Source: Desulfuromonas soudanensis
GTDB lineage: Bacteria; Desulfobacterota; Desulfuromonadia; Desulfuromonadales; WTL
Direction: 5' to 3'
Assembly (NCBI RefSeq): GCF_001278055.1
Contig: NZ_CP010802.1
Span: forward strand, 1,899,504-1,963,503
DNA length: 64,000 bases
The position numbers and the translations under genes are program-made. Of the stretch, positions 36,485 through 44,972 are shown in pieces; position 1 is the first letter of the stretch, and every line of letters starts with the position of its first letter. A model generated the notes under the pieces. It was not told where the DNA came from, searched no databases, and saw only the letters and a program-made list of their open reading frames with translations.

Positions 36485-37891
36485 ATGCATGATAAATTTG
36501 AAGATGAATGCGGCGTTTTCGGAATCTTTGGTCATCCCGAGGCGGCGAACCTCACCTACCTCGGACTCTACGCCCTGCAGCATCGCGGACAGGAAAGCTG
36601 CGGGATCGTTTCCTCCGACGGGAACCGGCTGCGGGCTCACAAGGGGATGGGGCTGGTCGCCGATGTCTTTAAAAACGACGCCGTTTTTGACAACCTGCCG
36701 GGGGCCAGCGCCATCGGCCATGTGCGCTATTCCACCGCCGGCGGCAACGACCTGAAGAACTGCCAGCCGATCAATGTCGACTATCACCGTGGCGCCATCG
36801 CCGTGGCGCATAACGGCAACCTGGTCAACGCCCAGGAGTTGCGCAACGAACTCGAGCTCAAAGGCTCGATCTTTTCCACCATCGCCGATACCGAAGTCAT
36901 CATCCATCTGATGGCCCGGGCCCAGCGGGAAACCCTGGCGGAACGGGTCACCGAGGCGTTGAACGAGGTCAAGGGGGCCTACAGCCTCGTTTTCCTCACC
37001 GAAACGCGCATGGTGGCGGTGCGCGACCCCAACGGTTTCCGTCCCCTGGCTCTCGGCAAACTCGATGGCGCCTACGTCGTCGCCTCGGAAACCTGCGCCT
37101 TCGATCTCATCGAGGCTCAGTTCATCCGCGAAATCGAGCCCGGCGAAATGATCGTCATCGACAAAACCGGCCTCACCAGTCTCCACCCCTTCGCCAAGGT
37201 CGCCCCGTCTCCCTGTATCTTCGAGTACATCTACTTCTCCCGCCCCGACAGCACCATCTTCGGCCGGGAGGTCTACGGCGTGCGCAAGGAATTCGGCCAT
37301 CAGCTCGCCCGGGAACATGCCGTGGAGGCCGATGTGGTCATCGCCATCCCCGACTCGGGGGTGCCGGCGGCGATCGGCTACGCCGAGGAGTCGGGAATTC
37401 CCTTCCAGCTCGGGCTGATCCGCAACCATTATGTCGGCCGGACCTTTATCGAGCCGCAGCAGGCGATCCGTCACTTCGGGGTCAAGATCAAACTCAACCC
37501 GGTGCGCGAGATCATCGAGGGGAAAAGGGTCGTGGTCGTCGACGACTCCATCGTGCGCGGCACCACGGCGCGCAAGATCATCAAGATGATCCGCAATGCC
37601 GGCGCCAAGGAGATCCACATGCGCATCTCCTGCCCTCCGACCAGTTTCCCCTGCTATTACGGGATCAACACACCCACCCGCAAGGAGCTGATTTCCTCCT
37701 CCCATTCCATCGAGGAAATCAACCGCTATATCACCTCGGACACCCTCGGCTATCTTTCCCTGGAAGGGCTGAGGACGTCGGCGGGGGTCCCGGAGGGGAG
37801 CGCCGGATATTTCTGCGACGCCTGTTTCAGCGGCCACTATCCGGTCAAGTTTCCGCGCCTGAAATCCGACAGCCAACTCGGTCTTTTTTAG
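36485..37891 (+). CDS. purF: Amidophosphoribosyltransferase
   Basis: A 468-residue enzyme of normal PurF length. MHDKFEDE forms a short propeptide, then Cys9 begins the glutaminase ([15 protein letters not shown]). The synthetase half has [17 protein letters not shown] and the PRPP loop [18 protein letters not shown]-terminal cysteines suggest the Fe-S-type PurF. It makes phosphoribosylamine, the first step of purine synthesis. AAAGGAG precedes ATG 36485. It follows purSL-purQ after 168 bases, so it may be a second transcription unit. Confidence 0.95.
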   Translation: MHDKFEDECGVFGIFGHPEAANLTYLGLYALQHRGQESCGIVSSDGNRLRAHKGMGLVADVFKNDAVFDNLPGASAIGHVRYSTAGGNDLKNCQPINVDYHRGAIAVAHNGNLVNAQELRNELELKGSIFSTIADTEVIIHLMARAQRETLAERVTEALNEVKGAYSLVFLTETRMVAVRDPNGFRPLALGKLDGAYVVASETCAFDLIEAQFIREIEPGEMIVIDKTGLTSLHPFAKVAPSPCIFEYIYFSRPDSTIFGREVYGVRKEFGHQLAREHAVEADVVIAIPDSGVPAAIGYAEESGIPFQLGLIRNHYVGRTFIEPQQAIRHFGVKIKLNPVREIIEGKRVVVVDDSIVRGTTARKIIKMIRNAGAKEIHMRISCPPTSFPCYYGINTPTRKELISSSHSIEEINRYITSDTLGYLSLEGLRTSAGVPEGSAGYFCDACFSGHYPVKFPRLKSDSQLGLF

Positions 37892-37958
37892 CCTCAAATT
37901 CTGTGCCGAATCCATTGCATCGAAATCAGATTTTGTTTTAGTTGCAATAGTTCAAATT

Positions 37959-38036
37959 AGCCACCAAGGCACCAAGACACCAAGTTTGGCAGCCGGCTTC
38001 AGTCAGCTTTCTTGGTGCCTCCGTGTCTTGGTGGCT
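37959..38036. repeat. 78-bp imperfect palindrome of 'CCACCAAG...CTTGGTGG' type between purF and pyrE
   Basis: Left arm 37959-37984 and right arm 38011-38036 match at 22 of 26 positions in inverted orientation, around a 26-base loop. Each arm is built from an 8-base periodic CACCAAGR motif (three copies left, two clearly on the right). This resembles dispersed intergenic palindromes of the 'cttggtgtcttggtgg' kind seen in many bacterial genomes. It is not followed by a T-run. Confidence 0.75.
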
Positions 38037-38111
38037 ATAAATATTTATTTTTCGAAGTCATTCGAATCGAGAAACCTGCGACTGCAATTTTATTTTTCAA
38101 GGAGAGAGCGC

Positions 38112-38669
38112 ATGACCCAGGAAGAACGCAAGGAACTGATGACAATCGTTCGGGAACTGTCCTACGAGGAACGGGAGGTGACCCTGGCCTCCGGGCGCAA
38201 GAGCAACTTCTATTTCGACGGCAAGCAGACCTGTCTGCACGCCCGGGGGGGGCTGCTGGTCGGCAAAGCCTTCTGGCAGGAAGCCCAGCAGTTCCAAGGG
38301 CCGATTCACGGAGTCGGGGGGTTGACCCTCGGCGCCGACCCCATCGCCACCGCTACCTCCATCGCCGCGGCCCTCGACGGGCAGAGCGTCCATGCCTTCA
38401 TCATCCGCAAGGAGCCCAAGGGGCACGGAACCGGCCAGTGGCTGGAGGGGAGAAAGAATCTCCCGGCTGGCAGTCGCGTGGTCATCGTCGAAGACGTCAC
38501 CACCACCGGCGGTTCGTCCATGAAGGCGGTCGAACGCGCCCGCGAGGAGGGGCTCGAGGTGGTCGGCATCGTCACCCTCGTCGATCGGGAAGAAGGGGCC
38601 CGGGAAAATATCGAGGGGGAGAAGATCCCCCTGCGCGCCGTCTTCACCAGGACCCAGGTCGTGGGGTAG
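38112..38669 (+). CDS. pyrE: Orotate phosphoribosyltransferase
   Basis: A 185-residue PRTase. ASGRKSNFYFDGKQTCLHARGG, GVGGLTLGADPIATATS, RKEPKGHGTGQWLEG and the PRPP-binding VVIVEDVTTTGGSSMKAVE motifs are present. It joins orotate to PRPP to make OMP in pyrimidine synthesis. ATG 38112 has AAGGAGAG upstream; a longer frame back to 37986 runs through the palindrome and is not conserved. It is followed by a very strong terminator. Confidence 0.93.
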   Translation: MTQEERKELMTIVRELSYEEREVTLASGRKSNFYFDGKQTCLHARGGLLVGKAFWQEAQQFQGPIHGVGGLTLGADPIATATSIAAALDGQSVHAFIIRKEPKGHGTGQWLEGRKNLPAGSRVVIVEDVTTTGGSSMKAVERAREEGLEVVGIVTLVDREEGARENIEGEKIPLRAVFTRTQVVG

Positions 38670-38692
38670 GGGAGCCAGACCGCTTCAATATG

Positions 38693-38735
38693 AAAAAAAG
38701 GAGGGGACGCCGATGGCGTCCCCTCCTTTTTTTTG
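38693..38735. terminator. Strong bidirectional terminator after pyrE
   Basis: A 19-bp stem, A-tract plus GGAGGGGACGCC and its complement GGCGTCCCCTCC plus T-tract, loop GAT (38712-38714), flanked by A7 and T8. It separates convergent pyrE and the DAHP-regulatory-domain gene. Confidence 0.9.
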
Positions 38736-38757
38736 CGGACACTGAACCCTCAGGAGG

Positions 38758-38967
38758 TCATTGGTCTTCGGGGATCTTGAAGACCTCCAGGACGCCGGGG
38801 AGGGCGCGGAGCTCGCTGCTGTCGAAATGACGGGTTTCGCCGATCACGCCGATGATGATGCGGTTGGCGCCCGTCGACTGATGGAAATCAAAGTCCTGGT
38901 CGATAAGGTACTGTTTGACGGCCTGCAGCTCGGCGTCGTCCGCCTGTTTCTTCATGATCACCAGCAT
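38758..38967 (-). CDS. Stand-alone DAHP-synthase-type ferredoxin-like regulatory domain
   Basis: A 69-residue protein with the pattern of the ~70-residue N-terminal regulatory domain of type I-beta DAHP synthases: MLVIMKKQADDAELQAVKQYL, an alpha/beta middle, NRIIIGVIGETRHFDSSELRALPGVLEVFKI. In those enzymes this domain precedes a TIM barrel and senses Phe/Tyr; here the frame stops exactly at the domain boundary, and no barrel is adjacent. ATG 38967 is chosen over the longer frame from 39018 because AAAGGA sits inside the end of the preceding chorismate mutase, whose stop lies four bases upstream. It might bind a DAHP synthase or the mutase in trans; this is inference. Confidence 0.7.
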   Translation of the reverse strand: MLVIMKKQADDAELQAVKQYLIDQDFDFHQSTGANRIIIGVIGETRHFDSSELRALPGVLEVFKIPEDQ

Positions 38968-38971
38968 GGTC

Positions 38972-39244
38972 TCAGATTCCTTTCGTGCGAATGCGTTCCA
39001 GACGCCGGGATTCGTCAATCACCCGTTCGAAGAGTCGGACGATGGCTTCATCCTCGAGGGGACCGGGATTGTAGGCCTGCATCTTCTCGAAGATCCGCCG
39101 TTCCCGGTTCGGGTCGTACACGGCAAGACCTTTCTCCTTTTTGATCTTGCCGATCTTCAGAGCCAGGGCGGCCCGCTCGTTGAAGATCCTCAGGAGTTCG
39201 CCGTCCAGGCGATCGATCTCGATGCGAAGCTGTTCAATGTCCAC
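38972..39244 (-). CDS. Chorismate mutase, AroQ type
   Basis: A 90-residue helical monofunctional mutase. It starts IEQLRIEIDRLDGELLRIFNERAALALKIGKIKKEK and has VYDPNRERRIFEK and a final helix, matching the AroQ pattern with conserved Arg, Lys and Glu/Gln ligands. It converts chorismate to prephenate. GTG 39244 has AGGAG 8 bases upstream. It sits between nadB and the regulatory-domain gene on the same strand, 31 bases after nadB. Confidence 0.88.
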   Translation of the reverse strand: MDIEQLRIEIDRLDGELLRIFNERAALALKIGKIKKEKGLAVYDPNRERRIFEKMQAYNPGPLEDEAIVRLFERVIDESRRLERIRTKGI

Positions 39245-39275
39245 GGTATTTTCTCCTGATCAGCGGGGAAAACCC

Positions 39276-40877
39276 CTAAAAAGACTTGCGGATGACCGTA
39301 TCGCGCTGCCAGTGGACGTCGTCCCGCTCGGGATAGTCGATATTATAATGCAGCCCGCGGCTCTCCCGGCGCTCGAGAGCGCAACGCACGATCAGTTCGG
39401 CCACGGTGGCGATGTTTCGCAGCTCGATGAGGTCGGAGGTGATGAGAAAATCCCAGTAGTAATCGGTGATCTCCTCCTGGATCATCTGGATGCGGCGCAG
39501 GGCACGCACCAGGCGCTTGTTGGAGCGAACGATGCCGACGTAATTCCACATGCAGCGGCGGATTTCGTCCCAGTTGTGAGCGACGACCACCTCCTCGTCG
39601 CTGTTGGTGGCGCGGCCGCAGTCCCAGGGGGGGATGGCGGGAAAGTCGCTCCGATGTTCGGCGGCCAAGCGCTCCAGGGAGCGTTTTGCGGCGAGATCGC
39701 CGTAAACGACCCCTTCAAGGAGACTGTTGCTGGCCAGACGGTTGGCGCCGTGCAGGCCGGTACAGGAGGCCTCGCCGATGACGAAGAGATTTTTCAGATC
39801 CGATTCCCCGTGGGAGTCGACCTGAACGCCGCCGCACAGATAGTGGGCCGCAGGAACGACGGGGATCGGTTCCTTCGTCATGTCGATTCCGTAGGAGAGG
39901 CAGGTTTCGTAGATGTTGGGGAAGCGGTCGCGGATGTAATCGGCCCCTTCGAAGGTGATGTCGAGAAAGACGCAGTCGTCGCCGTGCACCTTCATTTCAT
40001 TGTCGATCGCGCGGGCGACGATGTCGCGGGGGGCGAGGTCTCGCAGCTCATGGTAGTTGGACATGAAGGCCGTGCCGTCCCGGCGTTTGAGAATCGCTCC
40101 TTCGCCGCGGACGGCCTCGGAGATCAGGAAGGACTTGGCGAGGGGGTGGTAGAGGGTCGTGGGGTGAAACTGCATGAATTCCATGTTGGCGACGCTGGCT
40201 CCCGCCCGGTACGCCATGGCGACTCCGTCCCCCGTTGCGACGTCGGGATTGCAGGTGTAGAGATAGACCTTGCCGGCCCCCCCGGTGGCCAGTACGGTCA
40301 TGGCGGCACCGAAGGCGATAACTTCGTTGGCGCCGATGTCGAGGACGTAGGCGCCCAGGCAGCGGTTGAGGGGGCAATATTTTTGCGTCGCCTTTGTTTC
40401 GGTGATCAGGTCGATGGCGATGTGGTTTTCATAGAGGGTGATGTTGGGGTGTTTGCCGATGGCCTCGATCAGCGCCCGTTCGATCTCACGCCCCGTGACG
40501 TCCTTGGCGTGGAGGATACGTCGCTGGCTATGCCCCCCTTCCCGCGTCAGGTCGTAGCTGTCATCGTCCTTGCGGCTGAACTGGACCCCCCAGTCGATCA
40601 GGTCGTGAATCGCCCCGGGTCCAGCTTCGACGACCTCCCTGACAATTTCCTCCCGGGAGAGAAAAACACCGGCGACCATGGTGTCGCGGATGTGTTCCTC
40701 GAAGGAGTCCTCGTCGGAGAAGACCGAGGCGATCCCCCCCTGGGCGAGATTGGTTGCCGTTTCGGAAATCTCCCGTTTGGTGACAATGGTGACGGTGCCG
40801 TGCTCGGCGACCTTCAGAGCATAGGACAGGCCGGCGATGCCGCTGCCGATGACCAGAAAATCCGAGATGATTCTCAT
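39276..40877 (-). CDS. nadB: L-aspartate oxidase
   Basis: A 533-residue FAD enzyme. The N-terminal FAD-binding DFLVIGSGIAGLSYALK, TNLAQGGIASV, then HHPTTLY-like QFHPTTLYHP, YLCGGVQVD, and GEASCTGLHGANRLASNSLLEG with the FAD C-terminal motif, are all present. It makes iminoaspartate, the first step of NAD synthesis with NadA. GAGGG precedes ATG 40877. A promoter with consensus -35 lies about 130 bases upstream. It is followed by chorismate mutase. Confidence 0.94.
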   Translation of the reverse strand: MRIISDFLVIGSGIAGLSYALKVAEHGTVTIVTKREISETATNLAQGGIASVFSDEDSFEEHIRDTMVAGVFLSREEIVREVVEAGPGAIHDLIDWGVQFSRKDDDSYDLTREGGHSQRRILHAKDVTGREIERALIEAIGKHPNITLYENHIAIDLITETKATQKYCPLNRCLGAYVLDIGANEVIAFGAAMTVLATGGAGKVYLYTCNPDVATGDGVAMAYRAGASVANMEFMQFHPTTLYHPLAKSFLISEAVRGEGAILKRRDGTAFMSNYHELRDLAPRDIVARAIDNEMKVHGDDCVFLDITFEGADYIRDRFPNIYETCLSYGIDMTKEPIPVVPAAHYLCGGVQVDSHGESDLKNLFVIGEASCTGLHGANRLASNSLLEGVVYGDLAAKRSLERLAAEHRSDFPAIPPWDCGRATNSDEEVVVAHNWDEIRRCMWNYVGIVRSNKRLVRALRRIQMIQEEITDYYWDFLITSDLIELRNIATVAELIVRCALERRESRGLHYNIDYPERDDVHWQRDTVIRKSF

Positions 40878-41009
40878 GGGACCCTCATTGAAAAGCAGGT
40901 AAAAGGTCGAGCCTCAAAGAACCGGCCCAACGATTGCACGAAGAGACCATGTAAGGACCGCCGCGCAGCAAAAATCGGGAGTCCCCGATTCCACCGCTGC
41001 AAATTTGCC

Positions 41010-41038
41010 ATTATTGTTCCGGGTGGGAACCATGTCAA
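41010..41038 (-). promoter_or_regulatory. Promoter of nadB-aroQ operon
   Basis: On the minus strand TTGACA (41038-41033) and AATAAT (41015-41010), 17-base spacing. The predicted start near 41003 gives a leader of about 125 bases before nadB. Confidence 0.65.
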
Positions 41039-41060
41039 GAATTTTGGCCGGCTAAATGGG

Positions 41061-41089
41061 TTGAAACACAAGATCTTTTCAGCTATATT
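41061..41089 (+). promoter_or_regulatory. Promoter of the lytic transglycosylase-pgsA transcript
   Basis: TTGAAA (41061-41066) and TATATT (41084-41089), 17-base spacing, 25 bases before the ATG at 41115. It is back-to-back with the nadB promoter. Confidence 0.65.
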
Positions 41090-41114
41090 CCGAACCTGAA
41101 CCCATCTGTGGTGG

Positions 41115-41696
41115 ATGATGACGAAATCTGGTCCCCTTATTTTTATCTTCCTGGCGGCCCTGGCGGGTCCCTGCGGTCTCCCCGGCGTCGTCCGGGGGGA
41201 CATCTTCCGTTATGTGGACGGCAACGGGGTGATGCATTTCACCAATGCTCCGACGGTCGCGGGCTACACCGTCTATCTCAAGGAGGGGAGGGTTTCAACG
41301 GTCAAGGAGATGGTTCGCCGCTACGCCACGCTCTTCGATCTGGAAGAGGCTCTGATCAAGGCGGTGATCAAGGTCGAGAGCGATTATAATCCTGTGGCCG
41401 TCTCGTCCAGGGGCGCTCTCGGTTTCATGCAGCTAATGCCGACGACCGCCCGGGAAATGGATGTGAAGAATCCGATGAATCCCGCCGAAAACATCTACGG
41501 CGGCAGCCGCTATCTGCGCCTGATGCTCAACCAGTTCAACGGAAACCTCGATCTGGCGCTGGCCGCCTACAATGCCGGCCCCGGGGCGGTGCGCCGCCAT
41601 GGAGGGATTCCCCCCTATGCCGAAACCCGCAACTATGTCGACCGGGTAAAAAAGTTCCTCACCTACTACCGTGAACGCAAGGATATCTACCTATGA
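41115..41696 (+). CDS. Lytic transglycosylase (SLT-type) lipid-free exported protein
   Basis: A 193-residue exported enzyme. A signal peptide (about residues 1-28) is followed by a DUF4124-like segment (DIFRYVDGNGVMHFTNAPT) and an SLT domain (about 75-185). The catalytic Glu88 lies in IKVESDYNPVAVSSRGALGFMQLMP, followed by NIYGGSRYLRLML and ALAAYNAGPGAVRRHGG. It cleaves peptidoglycan glycan strands. The start may be either of two adjacent ATGs (41115, 41118). Its stop overlaps the pgsA start (ATGA). Confidence 0.88.
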   Translation: MMTKSGPLIFIFLAALAGPCGLPGVVRGDIFRYVDGNGVMHFTNAPTVAGYTVYLKEGRVSTVKEMVRRYATLFDLEEALIKAVIKVESDYNPVAVSSRGALGFMQLMPTTAREMDVKNPMNPAENIYGGSRYLRLMLNQFNGNLDLALAAYNAGPGAVRRHGGIPPYAETRNYVDRVKKFLTYYRERKDIYL

Positions 41697-42283
41697 ATTT
41701 CCGGTCGGGGTTGCTGAACTTGCCGAATCTTCTCACCCTCGGACGGATTGCCGCAATCCCCCTGCTGGTATTTTTCCTTTTTTTCGACGGTCCCCGGGCC
41801 AGCTTCTGGGCGGCGATCATTTTTTCCGTGGCCGCCATCACCGACTGGCTCGACGGCTGGCTGGCCCGCAAATGGGAAGTGGTGACCGTTCTCGGCAAAT
41901 TTCTCGACCCTCTGGCCGACAAGCTGATCGTCATGGCCGCCCTGATCATGCTGATTCCGCACGACCGGGTCCCCGCCTGGGCGGTCTTTTTGATCCTGGC
42001 CAGGGAAATGATCGTCACCGGCCTGCGCTCCATCGCCTCTTCCGAAGGGGTCGTCATCGCCGCCAGCGACCTGGGAAAATACAAGACCATATTTCAGATG
42101 GTGGCGATCATCGGTCTCCTTCTTCATTACGATTATTACTGGCTCTTCGGTCTGCGCTGGGAGCTGTTCCATGCCGATATGCACCATTTCGGGATCTTCT
42201 TCTTCTATATCGCCCTGATGCTGACCGTCTGGTCCGGGGCGGACTATCTCTTTAAATTCTTTAAGGTTATTGCCCGCAAATAG
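41693..42283 (+). CDS. pgsA: CDP-diacylglycerol-glycerol-3-phosphate 3-phosphatidyltransferase
   Basis: A 196-residue CDP-alcohol phosphotransferase. The motif D-G-x2-A-R-x8-G-x3-D-x3-D is intact (WLDGWLARKWEVVTVLGKFLDPLADKL). Several transmembrane helices follow. It makes phosphatidylglycerol phosphate in the inner membrane. The N-terminus NLPNLLTLGRIAAIP is typical of PgsA. It overlaps the transglycosylase by four bases and is followed by tRNA-Gly. Confidence 0.92.
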   Translation: MNFRSGLLNLPNLLTLGRIAAIPLLVFFLFFDGPRASFWAAIIFSVAAITDWLDGWLARKWEVVTVLGKFLDPLADKLIVMAALIMLIPHDRVPAWAVFLILAREMIVTGLRSIASSEGVVIAASDLGKYKTIFQMVAIIGLLLHYDYYWLFGLRWELFHADMHHFGIFFFYIALMLTVWSGADYLFKFFKVIARK

Positions 42284-42319
42284 GCTGGTGCCGGTACGGA
42301 ACCCCTCTTGAATTTTTTG

Positions 42320-42348
42320 TTGACTTGGTAAAACCGTTTTGTTATTAA
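42320..42348 (+). promoter_or_regulatory. tRNA-Gly promoter
   Basis: TTGACT (42320-42325) and TATTAA (42343-42348), 17-base spacing, 28 bases before the tRNA 5' end. Confidence 0.7.
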
Positions 42349-42376
42349 TAGGCCCGCTTACGACAGCGGCAAAAAT

Positions 42377-42451
42377 GCGGGAATAACTCAGTGGTAGAGT
42401 GCGACCTTGCCAAGGTCGAAGTCGCGGGTTCGAATCCCGTTTCCCGCTCCA
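42377..42451 (+). tRNA. tRNA-Gly (anticodon GCC)
   Basis: A 75-base cloverleaf: acceptor GCGGGAA/TTCCCGC, D-arm with CAGTGGTAGAGTG, anticodon stem CGACC/GGTCG holding TTGCCAA (anticodon GCC), T-arm GCGGGTTCGAATCCCGT, discriminator T and encoded CCA. A promoter and an intrinsic terminator flank it, so it is an independent unit. Confidence 0.96.
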
Positions 42452-42460
42452 AAAGATAAC

Positions 42461-42495
42461 AAGCCTCAAGGTCGATGCCTTGGGGCTTTTATTTT
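42461..42495 (+). terminator. tRNA-Gly terminator
   Basis: AAGCCTCAAGG (42461-42471) pairs with CCTTGGGGCTT (42478-42488), one G-U pair, followed by TTATTTTG. Confidence 0.85.
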
Positions 42496-42558
42496 GTCGA
42501 GTGCTCGGCCCGGTCCGCAGGTTCGCGGCGCTCTCATAATCACCGCAGGGAGAATGAC

Positions 42559-43404
42559 ATGGCGACAGGCAGACGGATTTCCGGACTCTTGGTTCTGGTA
42601 ACCTTCCTCATGGTGGGGAGTGGCTGTGTCGGCAACATCGGTAGCAACCTCTCTTCGGCCATTTTGAATCATCCCGACCCGGAGACCGTAAAGGAAAGCA
42701 TCCCGTCCTACCTCCTCCTCATCGACAGTTTCATCGCCGATGCCCCCAGGGACAGGGTTCTTCTGGAGACCGGCGCCAATCTCTATGCGATTTACGCCTC
42801 GGCCTTCGTCGAAGACGAGGGTCGGGCAGCGCTCCTTGCCGAGATCGCCCGGGGATACGGAGAAAGGGCGCTGTGTCGTGCGGCTCGGGCGGCCTGCGGC
42901 CTGTCGCAGCGACCCTTTGAAGAGTATTCGCGCCGACTTGAGGATCTCGACGAAGGCGCGGTTCCGGCGCTCTTCTCCTATACGACCACCTGGCTGGTTT
43001 GGATCAAGACGCACAGCAGCGACTGGCTGGCCCTGTCCGACCTCCCCAAGGTCGAAGCCGCCCTGGAACGGATCGTCGAGCTCGACGAGGGGTACCGTCA
43101 CGGCAGCGCCCACCTTTATCTCGGCGTTCTCAAGTCCCTTCGCCCCCCCTCCCTCGGCGGCCATCCCGAGGATGGGCGTCGTCACTTTGAACGGGCTCTG
43201 GCCCTCTCCTGGGGCCGCGATCTCGGCTTCAGGGTGGAATTCGCCCGCAGCTATGCCCGCCTGGTGTATGATCGTGAACTCCATGACCGGCTTTTAAACG
43301 AAGTCATGGCGGCCGATCCCGTGGCCCCGGATTTGACCCTCCTCAATACCCTGGCCAAGCGTCAGGCCCGGTTACTGCTGGACTCGGCAGAAGACTATTT
43401 CTAG
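42559..43404 (+). CDS. TRAP transporter TatT-type lipoprotein
   Basis: A 281-residue lipoprotein with signal sequence and lipobox (LMVGSGC, lipidated Cys23). The mature part is helical, with a TPR-like arrangement, ESIPSYLLLIDSFIADAP, LLETGANLYAIYASAFVED, ERIVELDEGYRHGSAHLYLG and FERALALSWGRDLGF, matching the TatT component described for TRAP systems with an accessory subunit (as in Treponema TatPT). It should trap ligand with the binding protein in the periplasm. ATG 42559 starts the signal peptide; the longer frame to 42475 overlaps the tRNA terminator. Confidence 0.83.
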   Translation: MATGRRISGLLVLVTFLMVGSGCVGNIGSNLSSAILNHPDPETVKESIPSYLLLIDSFIADAPRDRVLLETGANLYAIYASAFVEDEGRAALLAEIARGYGERALCRAARAACGLSQRPFEEYSRRLEDLDEGAVPALFSYTTTWLVWIKTHSSDWLALSDLPKVEAALERIVELDEGYRHGSAHLYLGVLKSLRPPSLGGHPEDGRRHFERALALSWGRDLGFRVEFARSYARLVYDRELHDRLLNEVMAADPVAPDLTLLNTLAKRQARLLLDSAEDYF

Positions 43405-43434
43405 GCTCAAATTAGCCGAATTGGAGACACTCAG

Positions 43435-44466
43435 ATGTTGAAAAGACTCGTTTTTCTGACCCTTGCCATCCTCCTTGCCGGTTTCGCCCCCATAGCCGCC
43501 GAGGCGGCCGTTCTGAAAATCGCCACCATCGCCCCTGAAGGGTCCCAGTGGATGCAAGAAATGCGCAAGGGGGCCGATGAAATCAAGACCCGCACCGCCG
43601 GCCGGGTGACGGTCAAGTTCTACGGCGGCGGGGTGATGGGGAACGAGAAGAGCGTTCTGCGCAAAATCCGTATCGGCCAGCTCCACGGCGGCGCCTTCAC
43701 GGGTGGCGGTCTCATCGAGGTTTATCCCGACATCAGCCTCTACAGCCTGCCGATGGTCTTCCGTTCCCTCGACGAGCTTGACTATGTCCGATCGCGTATG
43801 GACAAGACCCTTGAGCAGGGGCTCGAAGGGGCCGGTTTCGTCAGCTTCGGTTTCGCCGAAGGGGGGTTCGCCCTGATCATGGCCAATAAGCCGGTGCGCA
43901 GTCTCGACGATCTCAGAGGGAAGAAAATATGGGTTCCCGAAGGGGATTCCAATACTTACGCCATCATGGAAGGGCTCGGTCTTTCCCCCGTGACTCTCCC
44001 CATCACCGATGTCCTGACGGGGCTGCAGACCGGTCTCATCGACATTATCGGCACCTCGCCCATCGGCGCCATTGCCTTTCAGTGGCATACCAAGGTCCAA
44101 TACATTTCCACCGCCCCTCTGGCCTATCTCTTTGCCACCCTGGTGGTCGACCGCAAAGTCTTTGATAAACTCTCCGTCGAAGACCAGGCTGTGGTGCGGG
44201 AAGTCATGGAAGGAATCTACCGTCAACTCGACACCCAGAACCGCAGGGACAACGAAAAGGCCAGCGTCGCTCTCGGCACACAGGGCCTGGAATTCGTTGA
44301 ATTCAATCCCGGCGAGGTGGAAAAAATGCGCTCCAACGTCACCGAAACCGTCCTCGCCCTCGGCAGCAAGGGGGCCTTCTCCCTCCCTCTCTACCAGGAA
44401 ATGCGCCGGCTCATCGAGGCCTACCATAGCCAACCCCGGAGTGGTGCCGGAGGCGTTCGTCCATGA
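43435..44466 (+). CDS. TRAP transporter substrate-binding protein (TatP/DctP-like)
   Basis: A 343-residue periplasmic binding protein: signal peptide (1-24), then VLKIATIAPEGSQWMQEMRKGADEI, the VKFYGGGVMGNEKSVLRKIRIGQLHGG segment and LRGKKIWVPEGD, characteristic of DctP. The Arg that pairs with a substrate carboxylate in the family is in the GKKIW-V-P-E region or nearby and was not individually verified. It captures a ligand of unknown identity for the DctQM membrane unit. Located between TatT and DctQ, with the stop overlapping dctQ (ATGA). Confidence 0.88.
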   Translation: MLKRLVFLTLAILLAGFAPIAAEAAVLKIATIAPEGSQWMQEMRKGADEIKTRTAGRVTVKFYGGGVMGNEKSVLRKIRIGQLHGGAFTGGGLIEVYPDISLYSLPMVFRSLDELDYVRSRMDKTLEQGLEGAGFVSFGFAEGGFALIMANKPVRSLDDLRGKKIWVPEGDSNTYAIMEGLGLSPVTLPITDVLTGLQTGLIDIIGTSPIGAIAFQWHTKVQYISTAPLAYLFATLVVDRKVFDKLSVEDQAVVREVMEGIYRQLDTQNRRDNEKASVALGTQGLEFVEFNPGEVEKMRSNVTETVLALGSKGAFSLPLYQEMRRLIEAYHSQPRSGAGGVRP

Positions 44467-44972
44467 TTGAGCCGCAGCGGTTGTTTCGCAGACTGCGCCG
44501 CGTCGGAACCCTGGCCGAGGATGCCCTCCTCATCGTTATGCTGACGGTGATGATCGGTCTGGCCGCCCTGCAGATTTTTCTGCGCAACATCTTGGACACC
44601 GGCTTTGTCTGGGCCGACGAACTGCTGCGAATCCAGGTCCTGTGGATTGCCCTCCTCGGCGCCGTCGCCGCCAGCCGCGACGACAACCATGTCAATATCG
44701 ATCTTCTGACCCGTTTCCTTCCCGGGCGCTGGCAACCGGCAACCAAGGTGATCGTCGATCTCTTTACCGCCGTCGTCTGCGCCCTGGTCGCCTGGCAGGC
44801 CGCACGTTTCGTGCAGATGGAGCATGCCTACGACTCCACGGTTCTCGGCAACTTCCCCGCCTGGATCGTGCAGTCGATTCTCCCCGTCGGATTTGCAATC
44901 GTCGCCTACCGTTATTTTCTCTTCTTCTGCAAAAACCTCGGAAAACTGCTCAAGGGAGTTGCCGCGCCATGA
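44463..44972 (+). CDS. TRAP transporter small membrane subunit DctQ
   Basis: A 169-residue membrane protein with four predicted transmembrane segments (about residues 20-40, 52-70, 90-112 and 130-150). It has GLAALQIFLRNI, FVWADELLRIQVLWIALLGAVAASRDD (the characteristic WADE/ELLR and the D-N-H after it), the standard DctQ pattern. It couples DctP to DctM. It overlaps dctP at its start and dctM at its end, so all four genes form one operon. Confidence 0.88.
   Translation: MIEPQRLFRRLRRVGTLAEDALLIVMLTVMIGLAALQIFLRNILDTGFVWADELLRIQVLWIALLGAVAASRDDNHVNIDLLTRFLPGRWQPATKVIVDLFTAVVCALVAWQAARFVQMEHAYDSTVLGNFPAWIVQSILPVGFAIVAYRYFLFFCKNLGKLLKGVAAP

Noticed and set aside
42475-42558. Longer N-terminus of the TatT lipoprotein starting in the tRNA-Gly terminator
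   Set aside because: The signal peptide and lipobox spacing are normal only from ATG 42559.
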